NCBI GenBank assembly: GCA_958450365.1
Contig: CAUEEP010000742.1
Location: 2,524,501 to 2,588,500 of the forward strand
DNA: 64,000 nucleotides
Reading direction: 5' to 3'
DNA from: Mesorhabditis belari
Taxonomy: Eukaryota > Nematoda > Chromadorea > Rhabditida > Rhabditidae
Made by a program: the position numbers and the translations under genes. Positions 23,301-33,911 of this stretch are shown here, in pieces (positions within the stretch are counted from its first letter, which is position 1; each line of letters begins with the position of its first letter). Below the pieces are notes generated by a model. That model made no database searches, was not told where the DNA came from, and saw nothing but the letters and a program-made list of their open reading frames with translations.

Positions 23301-26300
23301 CGTCAAAAAGCATCAGTGGTCATCGGTGAAGGGAGGAATATATTGAGTAAGGGTTCTTGATTCTTACAAATTCTTAAACAACTACTTTAGCCAGTGAAAA
23401 GCTCACCTACGAGGAGCAGCGAACGATCCAAATGAGAGTGAACGAGTTGGAGACGAAATTAAAGAGATTGGAGGAGTTGGCTGAGCAGAGAATCCACGAG
23501 ACACAGTTTAAGAGCAGTCAATTGGTGGGGAATGGGCTAAGAACAGTGAAACATTTGGGAAATCTCAAGAAAAGATCTGGAGATAGTGATACTTCTTCTG
23601 TAAAAGCGGTTGTTTCTAGGTGTCAACACTTTCTCAATGGCTTCAACAATCTGGCGAGCGTTTTATGACGGAAAGCGGTGATATGGGATCCACTCAGCAT
23701 GATGGATCGCGTTTTATCGATTCTCACAGAGATTTTGCTCAAGAAATTATCGTGCGTTTAGCTAGAGAATCTATCTAGAATCTTTCTTAGAATCATTCAT
23801 TTATGATCAATCATTTAGAATCAAGAGTCTTCTGTGCAAACAATGTACCAACAAGCCTCTCAACTAAACGAAACCGATCGACGAACGGTTCAAGAGTTTG
23901 AGAAACGGTAAGAATTGATTGATTGGTTGAATTGATTGAATTGATTGGTTGAGTTGATTGAATTGATTGACTGAATTGATTGATTCATTCATTCATTCAT
24001 TCATTCATTCATTCATTCATTCATTCATTCATTCATTGAATTTATTTGATTCTAGTTTCTAAATAGTCTAGATATATTTGGATTTAAAATACCGTATTTT
24101 CTCTAATAGTAGTGTACCCAAAGCTTTGCCTAAATTCCTCGAAATCTCGAGAACCGCTTATCAGAACCTATCGATATGGGGTCGGAAAATGTAGCTGACG
24201 ATGAGATCTTGCCGGTGATTCAAGTGTTGAGCTTCTGCAAAAGCTTGGAAACCGTAAAATAGTCACCAACTCGGCTCGCCGGGTTGCGCTACTATTAGAG
24301 AAAATACGGTATCAAAATAAAGACAAAAATTTGACCATCAAAATTCAGCTACGATACCCTGAAGCGACAATTAGAAGAGCGCATTCATTTGGGGCAAACG
24401 TTTGAGCAGGTTTATAAACAATTAAACTCATAAAGAACTCATTTAAATTCTAAATAAACTAGAAAATAAGCTAACATTTTACAGGTGCACAAATTCTCTC
24501 AAGATTTGCACTCATCTTTCGCAGCGATCAACTCTCTACTCGATTCGACTCAAGGAGGAATCAATGAGAATGTAAAAATATAGATAATGTAGATAATATA
24601 GATAATATAGACATTATAGATAATATATATAATTTAATAAATCACTTGAATATTCTTTTTATTTTTTTAGGTAGCCACTCAAATGAACAATGTTTTTCAT
24701 ATGATTCAAGAGACACTTGGACAAGAAAGGCAACAGGGTTTGTTATTGTTTGTTTCAAGTTTTCATAAACAACATTTCCGATAGTATTTCTTGAAAATAA
24801 AAATCTTATAACAAATTTGTAAGTATTTGTTTAGGAGAGCGCTTTATCTCACGCGCTCAGCAAGCCTCGACAACAGATCGATCGCTGAAAGTGAGTTTGT
24901 GAAAAGGAATCATTAGGATTATAGATCGTATTAGAAATCTGAAAACTTTTTTCTTTAAGATCGATAAAGCGATTGAATCAGTGCGCAATGTTTTAATGGA
25001 ACATGAGCAAAAATTCACTGAAATCACTCAGAAATGGACTACTTGGGAACAGCAGAAAGTAAGCATATTTAATATTTTTAAAAACTATATCTATCAACTA
25101 CTTTAGACAAGCAACAAGAAATTACAAAATGTCATCGAAGAGATTCAAATTTGGCAGGAAGAGGTTAGTGAAAGGAAGCTTGTAGCTTGTAGCTTGAATC
25201 TTGTAGCTTGAGGCTTGAAGCTTGAAGCTTGAGGCTTGAGGCTTGAAGCTTGAAGCTTGTAGCTTTAAAGTTTAAAAGCTTATCTAGGTGATTGAAATCA
25301 TTGGCCTCTTGGAGAACACACATATTGTTTCAACGAAAGAAAGCGAGGGATTAAAGCGGCGAGTGAGAGAGATTGAGGACACAATCACACAACAAACGAC
25401 AAGACTTGAAGAGGCCAAGCAGAGTACAAAGGGTCAGTTTCTCTTCATAGAGTGATATAATCTAGAAAAGTGATCTAGCCATAACATAGCCATAATTGCA
25501 GACGAGCAACTCTTGCGTCGAATCGACTCCGCTCAGCAACGCCAACATTACATCCACGAGAAGGTAGCCGCGCTGGAGAGAAAGGTGAGATTTATGGTGA
25601 TATTCTAAAGATCTAAATCTTTAGGTGAACACAATTCACGAGACATTTTTGGAGGAAGAGATTCGAGAGGTCATCAAAGCACCTGAGATCCTTGCTCCGC
25701 TTAAAGAAGCTGTGGTAAGTGAGGGTTTTTTTTGAAAACAACTACAAACTACAATACTAAACTTCAGTAGTTTAGTATTGTAGTTTGTAATGGTTTTTCT
25801 TTAGGTAAACGAGGGTTCACGTTTTGAGTTCGCTGCACGAATCGAGGCCGAACCAGAGCCGGCCATTTGGTAAGTGAATTTAAAATTAACAATAACAAAG
25901 TTTAACAATGAAATCTAGCTGGTTGAAAGATGGTGTTGATGTGAAACAAAACGTCGACTATCATACAGAGTTTGTGAATGGAGTCGCAACACTCACAATC
26001 GAAGAAACTTTCGTTGAAGACTCGGCACTTTACACGATTCGTGCAGCAAATAAAGGTGGCACGGTGGAGAGTTCGGCAAGATTGAATGTCATTTGTGAGT
26101 TTTGTAAACGGAAAGCTATAGTGAACTAAAATTGTAGACGTATTTAATTTTTTTTTCTATTTTCAGCTCGTTCACAAGCCGACCACTCACTCGCCGAAGG
26201 AAAACCGCATTTCGTTCGGCAACTCCAGGTGAGCTTCTTCTTTTCTTGTGCATTGAGCTTGTGCATTTTCTCTTTCAGAATTTGAGCGTGACTGAGGGTG

Positions 26301-29300
26301 AAGAAATTCATCTTGAATGTGTCATTGTTGGAAAGCCAGAACCGGAAGTGGTTTGGGTTAAAGAGGACACAAATATTCGAGAGGATAATCGGTAAGATAA
26401 TGCCGGGAAAGTTCTCAATATTTTTATGAATTTCTTAAGAATTCGTTTCGATTTCCTTGGTGATCGTTGTTCATTGATTATCTCGAATTCTCAACAAAAC
26501 GATTCCGGATTGTACACGGTGAAAGCGAAGAATTCTCTTGGAGAAGCAAGCAACTTCGCTCGTCTACAAGTCTCACCAAGAGCTAAGGTCGGTTTTTTTG
26601 TGGTTTTAAAGTTCATTTAACATGTCGCCTAAAAAAAAACATTTATTTGCACAGAAAAATATCAGAAATATTTGAAAAGTTGATTAAGAAAGAGAGAGAG
26701 GAAAAAAAGTGATTTCTGTACATTGTGACATTCTTCTGAAGTTCTAATAATAAGAAATTATCCCCGGAAAGCATCATGTCGTTTATGAAAGAAGCGTTGT
26801 ACTTGAACGTAGTTCTAAAAAATGCAATATAGCTTCTCTAAGATAATCTCTAAGCTAAAAGGCACTTGAAAAACTATCCTAATCTTTCCACTAATCTAAT
26901 TTAATTTAATATATTATAAAAACTGATTTATTAGTTTGATTTTGATTTTAAAACTGAAAGAGTTTTAGAAATAACCCTTGGCTTTTCAAACCTGTGGAGT
27001 GACGGTGAAACGATGAGTAAGCCCCTTAGGAATCACTACTAAATCTCCTTTCTCACATTGTAATCGAATCCACTCATCTTCCTTAAAGTTAAAAGCTTAG
27101 AATAACTTTATTGACTCACCAATGGTTCCACATCGAAATAGCACATCCCGTCGGTGATCAACACCACCCAGTCGGTGTCACGAATCACCGGCTCGTAGAG
27201 TTCTTCTAACTGAAAGCATCTCTTCTTGATTAGATCTATCGAATTGTTATCCTTTGTCTTTACCATTCCGCTGAGACCATTGAGAGCCTCGGAGATGGCC
27301 AACACATCAGAAGAATTCACATTGCTTGCCGCTTTCACTCGAGACAATCGCTTCTTCAGATTCATCGTGTCCTCCATATCAATCTAAACATTCACAAAAG
27401 GATCTAGATCAAGCAAAGCTATGGCTTGAAAACTAGTTTATCTAGTTGGAATCTGGCTTTTTAAATCCTTGAGGCACTCTAGATGATACTCTAGCTGATA
27501 CCTTATAGCACATTACTCCCGCTTTCGTTGTCAATTGATCTGGAGTGAGACGTTTTGGTGGGAAAATGTGATGCGGTAATCGCTTATCCCCACACGCGTA
27601 CGGATCCATTGTCCAGATTTGCATTCTTTTAACTGAATGGAAAGATAAGGAAAGACATTATTTGTCGAAATTTTAAGTAAAGTAGAAAGAGAAAATGATC
27701 TCTTAGACAATTCTTGATATTGTAATCAATTTTTAAAACATAAACTATAAAGTTTATTGAAAAATAAGCATCAAGAAGAAAGGAGAAATGAATGGCAAAT
27801 TAAGAAAAAAAAGCTTCTAATGGAAATGCGAAATTTTATGAGCCGACAAAGATTTTTTTGGAAAATGAGCAAAAGGAGAAAAAAAGAGAAAAAAGAGACA
27901 GAGATCTTCTGGAGATATTCGTTTTCGGCTTCACAAAAAAGAGAATCAAAAGAGAATCAAAAAAAGAGGATTTGAGGATGAGCAAAAAAAAAAAAGAAAT
28001 GAGATCTTTAACTTGAAACAAGATTTTTCAAGTGAGTGAAAGAATGAAATGAAAGAAATCGAAGAGACGGCCTCGATTCTAGACGATTTTTGCTCAATGG
28101 CAAATTTGAGAAAAAGTCGACAAAAGTGACATGGCTTTAATTTTAGAGAATCCTGTGAATTGCGCTAGAAAGACCGCCTTTCTAGCGCACACGATGCATA
28201 GCTCGTTTTTTCATCTTACGAATGAGTATTACGAATCAGTAGAGCAAATTACACACACAAAAGAATCTAAAGAAACTCGTTGAATAGAAAAATTTGTATA
28301 GAAAGAAGTGATTTATCCAAAAAAAATGAGCTTATTAACGATTAGCTCAAAAAAAATCAGCGTTTAATGCATAAAAAAAAGCTTTGAAACCTTAAGAAGA
28401 CTAAAAAAATGAGGCTAAAGACTGGGGGGAAATGGGAAACGATTAGATCGAAATCCCTGGATGAATCTAAAAGAGAAAAAAGAAAGCTTTATGAGATCAA
28501 ATCTACACCCCACATCTCTCCATTTTTTTTCTATTTTTTTCCAACTCAAAACATCATTGGTAAATCGAGAAGAAAGATAAATATAAAAGAAAAAAAAAAC
28601 ATTTTTTAATTCGTTGCCTAATCCTTATCTCTTTTTTTAAATCAATCTTTACACTTTTATGATCTCTTAAAGAATTTTATTAATCGAAAATCTTCAGCCA
28701 GCTCCACCACCCACTCCACCAAAACCCACGTCAAGACCTTCATCGAGAGCTGTGAGTTTAATTGTTTTGATCTTTAAGTAATCATTTGATTTTAGGCTAA
28801 ACCACCAGCCATCCAACCGACTCTTGCCAATAACACTTATCGAGAGGGAGATCAAGTCAAACTCCAAGTAAAATGATTTTTATAAACTATTATCTAGATA
28901 TTTATTATCTAGGTATTTATCACTGGTGAACCACGACCGAGAATTCAATGGACATTCAACGATCAACCAATTCGCATCACTCAACACTTGCATATCGAGA
29001 ATGAAGTGCGAAATGAAAGAAAGATTTCATTCCTTTTAGTATATTAAAGAAATAAAGATCTAGCTTTTAATAGAACAAAAATGATTTAGATTTAGATATA
29101 ATTTAGATATAAAATTTCTAGGAAACTGGATGGTCTCGTTTAATTATTGATGAAATTCGCCCCGAGCATGCCGGCATTTACACGGTTTTTATCAAAGAAA
29201 TTATAAGAAGTAAGAATGTTTTAGGTATTTGCTGAAAATGAGGCTGGTGAAGCGAGAACTGGAGCATCAATGCATGTGACACCTGGACAACCACTCATCC

Positions 29301-31736
29301 AACAGGAGGAACAAATTCAAACTCGATCCACGGTCACTGTTCAACAAAGCGCTGCCATTCCACATAAAGAAGTCACAAGAGTGAGTTTTGACTTTAGAAG
29401 AGCTAACTCGATAGGTTCTAGGTGGTGACTGAGGGTTATTGGACAGACGGTCAATTGACTGGCTCACCCACTCCACCACCAATTCCTCGTCATGGTATGC
29501 AGGTTCGTCTCGAAGAGTTTGGAGAACAAGATGTCACCGAAGTTGGTAGGTCGATTTCTAGTATGCTAATTTCTAGTATTTCTAGTAGCGAAAGTTTCTG
29601 TGATGAATTATTGACCTTTTCAGGTTTCTCAAGCATTGCAACCTCGCCCGAATTCATCCGACCATTCCTCAAAGAGCACACGGTGAATGAAGGGGAAAAG
29701 ATTCGAATCGAGTGTTTGATGGTCAGATTTTATAGAATATATAATACTTTTTAGAGAGCTTGATCTTGTTATTCAGCTTTTTTTCAGATCGGCGCACCTC
29801 GTCCCAAAGTAAACTGGTATCACAATGAGCGCAACATCAACCTCAGTCAGGGTTTCGTTGAAGTGAGTGCTCTTTTTTTACGGTAAAAAAAAGTACGCAA
29901 TGATTTAGCTATCAAATGTTGGCGACACGTACGCGATTGTGATCAATGGAGCCACACAACAGCACGCTGGTTACTACAAAATGATCGCTGAGAATTGTCG
30001 AGGAAAAACGGAAAGTCAAACGATACTTCATGTGAGACCCAGGTAGTATGAAGAGAAAAATCATTAACTTTTCAAATTTCTAGGGAAATGGCTCTTGCAC
30101 AGGAAGAGTTTGAGAGACAACAAAAGATGCTTCGTAAAACCACCCAATCACCTTTACAACAACAGGGATCGAGACCAGGCAGTCGCGGCGCACAAGAGCA
30201 TCGAGAGGTCAGCTTTAGATCAACTTTTCATCAGATTGATTTGATTTTAGAGAATCGATGAGCGTGTGAGCTATGAGATCGAGAGTCAACGCAGGGCACA
30301 GAAACATGGAGAGTCTCGACTCGTCACTCCACCACCAGCTAAACGACATTTGACACAAGAGCATCACCAGAAAACGGTTTTTATTTTAAAAATGACAAAT
30401 CTAGAAGAAGATTAGAATAGAAAGCTTTTTCAGGATCACCATGAAGAGTTCGAGATCGAGCAGCAACGCCGTGCGCAGGGTCAACCTCCGCATTTCACTC
30501 AGGTTCGATAGATTATTGTTATGAACCTAGCTAATATTGGATATCACTTTTTAAAACCAATCTTCTAGACATTGGTTTCCGCTGTTGCAGCTCAAGGTGA
30601 AGACGCACGCTTTGAAGGAGTTGTCACTGGTGTGTTTGAAAAATTTTCTGTTTAACTGCAAAGCGGATCTCATTCTAGGCTGGCCAGCACCAGAGATCGA
30701 GTGGACGAAAGATGGAGAGGTGATCAATCGACAAACACATCCCGATATTAGTGAGTTTTTAAAAGTCGAAGCCTCTATTTAGAACATTATTTCTAGATTT
30801 CTCAGCCATCGGTGGTCGTGTCTCGTTGTCGATTGGTGCTTCAGATGTCGATCACGCGGGCAAATACATGTGCACAGCGAGAAACGCCTCCGGAGTTGCT
30901 ACCTCGTCTGCACAGCTTGTCGTTAGACGTGAGTTTTAATCTTTCTAAAGATCATCTCAACATTTCAGCAAAAACAATCGCTCCGGATTTCATTCAACGG
31001 CTGATCTCTGAGGAAGTGGTCGAGGGAGAACAACTAAAATGGACTGTCCGAGTCACTGGAGATCCACAACCAAAGGTAAAATAACAATATTATTTAAGAT
31101 TTATTTAAGATTATCTTATGTATGATTGCTTTATTGTAAAAAGTTTACTTTAGGTAACCTGGTTGCGAGACGGTGTCGTCATTCCCGATTGTGAAGAGGT
31201 GCGAATCGTCGAGGTGAGCAAACTTTTGATTCTCGATAAAATAAAACTTTTAAAATCTAGCATGACATCCATAGTTTTCAAAAATTAATCAAAAATTCGC
31301 ATTTAGGAGGGTGATGGGGTGCATACGTTGTTGATCGTTCGCGTCGAGATGGCCGACTGCGGACAGTTCACTTGTCTAGCTGAGAATATCGCCGGTTTGT
31401 TACTTGAGCAGTTGAAATCTAGAGATAAAGCTATTTCACTTTTATAGGAGAAGCTCGTTCCACAGCAGATCTTGTCGTCCGGTCGCCGGGCGCTGATCCG
31501 GGCAACTATTTCCACGTTACGAAAGTCACCCAGGAACGGCAGGTAAGGGAAAAATGGTGCTTTGTGCTCAAGGATTTCTTGTAAACACACCTTTTCTAAC
31601 GCATTGGATTCTTTACGTATATTATTTTATGGTTTAATATTATATTATTAATATTTAGGTGAAAGGCGAGGAACCACAAATCGACCAAGCTTTCGCTATT
31701 GAAAATCCCCGAAATGCTGCCAGCAATTTTATCTAA
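20348..31736 (+). CDS. CCDC141-like cytoskeletal protein: spectrin-like coiled coil plus six Ig domains (about 1,565 aa, about 50 exons)
   Basis: The gene runs from ATG at 20348 to TAA at 31734-31736 through about 50 short GT-AG exons. The N-terminus TTTISTIAVKAGNHATIVVA, then SMGYVELRIDEMHPGLLAIG and VYEAMARSLNAAWRELLKQL, matches the order of conserved segments in vertebrate CCDC141 (CAMDI). Residues of about 100-740 are predicted helical, spectrin-like coiled coil. Six I-set Ig modules follow, roughly at 750-832, 850-938, 970-1070, 1135-1228, 1333-1423 and 1428-1520; examples are CWLKDG...ALYTIRAANKGG and IEWTKDGEV...GKYMCTARNASG. A Pro-rich linker (PAPPPTPPKPTSRPSSRA) precedes Ig3, and a Glu/Gln/Arg-rich linker precedes Ig5. 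There is no signal peptide, so an intracellular role as a muscle or cytoskeletal scaffold is inferred. Introns host two MITEs, minisatellites, a hairpin and an antisense gene. Small errors in individual exon borders are possible. Confidence 0.88.
20999..21437. repeat. Compound minisatellite (21-bp then 17-bp units)
   Basis: About ten copies of gaagctttttcaagctttact change abruptly to about ten copies of gaagctcttcaagctct, with a few shorter cttgaagct units at the end. The array lies in the third intron of the CCDC141-like gene. The related sequence of the two units suggests one evolved from the other. Confidence 0.93.
22430..22660. mobile_element. MITE with 73-bp inverted repeats (cagtactggacaatgaaat family)
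   Basis: Arms 22430-22502 and 22588-22660 are reverse complements over 73 bp with three mismatches, including acgatcgt and ctttcgcgcgtctgtaactc. The 85-bp middle is unique. The ends read CA(C/G)TACTGGAC. A TA dinucleotide follows the right end, and a nearby TA precedes the left end, so a Tc1/mariner-type non-autonomous element is likely. There is no coding capacity. It lies in an intron of the CCDC141-like gene. Confidence 0.9.
23984..24040. repeat. (attc)n microsatellite
   Basis: About 14 copies of attc follow short gattgaatt repeats in an intron of the CCDC141-like gene. Confidence 0.95.
24090..24311. mobile_element. MITE copy B with perfect 23-bp terminal inverted repeats
   Basis: The left end 24090-24112 (taccgtattttctctaatag plus tag) is the exact reverse complement of the right end 24289-24311. 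Both ends carry TA, so either TA is the target duplication or the repeats begin with it. The interior matches copy A at 17629-17839. The element is intronic in the CCDC141-like gene and non-coding. Confidence 0.92.
25744..25788. other. Perfect 20-bp stem, 5-nt loop hairpin in a short intron
   Basis: Left arm 25744-25763 (acaaactacaatactaaact) pairs perfectly with 25769-25788 across the loop tcagt. The hairpin fills about half of an intron of roughly 90 nt in the CCDC141-like gene, just upstream of the TTTCTTTAG acceptor. Confidence 0.85.
26986..27624 (-). CDS. Probable inactive acireductone dioxygenase-like protein (142 aa), nested antisense
   Basis: Exons 27624-27502, 27383-27264, 27209-27120 and 27081-26986 are all phase 0. 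The protein starts MQIWTMDPYACGDKRLPHH and includes DTDWVVLITDGMCYFDVEP and CEKGDLVVIPKGLTHRFTV, the order seen in ARD enzymes of the methionine salvage pathway. Active ARD binds metal through a His-x-His-x(3)-Glu motif and a later His. Here the first motif is replaced by LEELYEPVIRD, and only the later His (GLTHRF) remains. The protein stops soon after, without the usual C-terminal strands. Loss of metal ligands predicts no catalysis; inactive ARD paralogues are known in nematodes. A TTCAG upstream of the ATG suggests trans-splicing. The gene sits wholly in an intron of the CCDC141-like gene. Confidence 0.85.
27760..28690. other. Remainder of the host intron, purine-rich, no gene
   Basis: Polypurine-rich (AAAAAGAGAAAAA-type) DNA between the nested gene and the exon at about 28697 that encodes the Pro-rich linker. 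Short open frames here are Lys/Arg/Glu-rich artefacts of composition. A short inverted sequence (gcgctagaaagaccgcctttctagcgc) lies near 28153-28179. Confidence 0.45.
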
Positions 31737-33911
31737 AACTTTAACTATATTATTTTTTTTAAAAACAATTTCCTTTTTTTCTTCTCTATCTATTTCTTTA
31801 ATTTATCCCTTTCTCAGTGTGCTGTGCGACGAATAAAGCGAATTCTTTTCAAATCAAAAGAAAAATTTAATAAACATCCGTTGAAAAAAAAAGAATCACT
31901 TTAACGCTTTGAATGCATTCCAGAATTGACGAAAATTCAGTTTCTAAATGAATTTTTTTTGGAATAAAGGCTGGAGAAATCGATGAATGTTGTAGCGCGC
32001 GCATTCCTCTCCCATTCCTCTCCCATTCCTCTCCCATTCCCCATCAACCGCATTCCTTTCCGTCGACTCATCTCCCCTCTGGACTCTCCTCTTCATCTCG
32101 AAAAACAAAAAAGATCACTTTTTAAAGCCAAGGGGAAAAGAGAAAGAGATCCGAATCTGCTAATTGAATGTTAAATGGAAATTTTGTTGATTTGTCGGCG
32201 CTGTTCTTTTGCAGAAAAAAGACCTAGTTTCAGGAGGCTCGGAATTCCAGGAGATAAGAAAAAGATGACAGTTTTAGGGTAGGTTCAAGGGTACGTTCAA
32301 GCTATTTGGCTTGCAATGGCCATTTTGTCATCACGTTTTCTCTCTCTCTCTCTCTCCACCCAATCCCGCAAAAAGACAGCCGGCGGTCTGCCTTGTCCCT
32401 CTTCAGTCCCCAATCCTCCAATCTTTTCCCCCCGCGTTTCCCCTTCCCGCAACAGAGTTCTGCCCCTCTCCCCCTTTCCCCCAATCACTCCTTCAGTCAA
32501 AGACACGACTCAACGGGGGTCTATTTGGCCCGCAGCCAACCCCCAACCATCCCCTGCCTGTGTGCTGTCCCCATCCCGATTATTACTTTTTTATTGATGC
32601 AGACACATTCTTTCTTTTTTTTGCAGAATGTCGTGCACTCCAGGAAAACCCCTGCGCTTGGCTAAAATTGCAGATTGATTAACTCCACAGTTTTTCACTG
32701 TGGAATAACTTCTTGACTCAACCCAACAATTTTCTTTTCTAAAAGCTGTCACAATTTTAAACATCTTAAATTATAGTGTGCGTTCCAGGATTATCTCAAT
32801 CGTTTCTCAAAAAAAAATCTTGCTTAAGAAATCGGAAGAAATTTTGTTGAGGAGATTCTTGAATGAGCCAGACACTCTAATCCAGTCGATCACATGTTTG
32901 TTAGACGTAAGATTCGTCGAAATTTATTGTCGAAACTCCCCGATGGCATTCTTGGTTGTAATTGGTTAAAAAAAAACGTGGATTAATGTTTAGATTTCGA
33001 AAAAAAAAGATTCAGTCAAAATCGTGATTTTTTTTTTCATAAAACAGATGGAAATTGAAAATTTATATGTAAATTTTTTTTTGGTAGAGAAAAACATTGA
33101 ACAGTTTCAATGAATTTCTCCTGTTTTTCTCTACCACGTGTTTAAATGAGTTGGGAAACTTTTTCTCTACACTCCGTCACTGGTTTCCCCCGGCATGGAG
33201 TGCATGTGACTAGCTCGCTCGGGAGTCGCTTTTCTCGTCACTTTTTTTTTCGCGACAATAACAAATTTCAAATGTTTTAAACGACTTTTTGACGATTATG
33301 GAACGCATGGTCCTTGAATTCATACAGAAAATGTTGATTGATGTCGATTGAAGAAATGAAGCGGTCTGCCTGATCGCCGGAAATCTTTTATCGACTATAT
33401 TTTCGCGTAAATTGGCGCCAATCGGAAAAATTATCTCACTTTTTGTCGATCCTGGATCACATGCAAAGCCATTAAAATGTTTAAAACCACGTCATTCTCA
33501 CTTTTATCTAATTTGACTCGATCAGCCTTGCACTTCACTTTTACTTCGCTTTTACTTGGCAGAGAAAAGCTGATTCAAAAATTTTTCTTAATTCTCTTCA
33601 ATCCTGGATGACATGTGATGCATTCAAATCCTTAAACGCCTTTCATTCTCACTCTTTCTCAAATCTGACTCAGGAGGCGTTTGTCAAAGAAAATGACTCA
33701 CGGTTATATGCTCGTTCATTTTTCAGCTCAGCGTCATTTCCTTTCATTTTTTTTTGCGGTTTTCCCCCAAGCTGGAATGCAGCCAGCTGATTTTTCTCGG
33801 AATTTTTGAAATTTTTGAAAAAACATTTTTTTCTTTTCTTTTCTTTACTTAATCAGCTAAATTTTTAATTTTTAGATATTACAAAAGAATCTTTTGCCTT
33901 TGTCGAATGCA
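31737..33911. other. Intergenic region with pyrimidine-rich block and small inverted repeats
   Basis: The 3' end of the CCDC141-like gene has an AATAAA near 31832. A (ccattcctctc)n repeat lies at about 32005-32040, followed by a C/T-rich block at about 32330-32560 that is open in all three plus frames without protein-like features. Two exact TGGARYGCAC-type motifs occur at 32633-32642 and 32778-32787 (minus orientation). A ggtagagaaaaaca / tgtttttctctacc hairpin arm pair lies at about 33085-33140. The region is the likely promoter of the downstream F-box gene. Confidence 0.45.

Noticed and set aside
27757..28609. Lys/Glu/Arg-rich open frames in the large intron
   Set aside because: Polypurine composition; bordered by exons of the CCDC141-like gene that join in frame across this region.
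32306..32682. Three overlapping plus-strand open frames near 32.3-32.7 kb
   Set aside because: All three frames are open only because the stretch is C/T-rich; no splice structure or protein motif is present.
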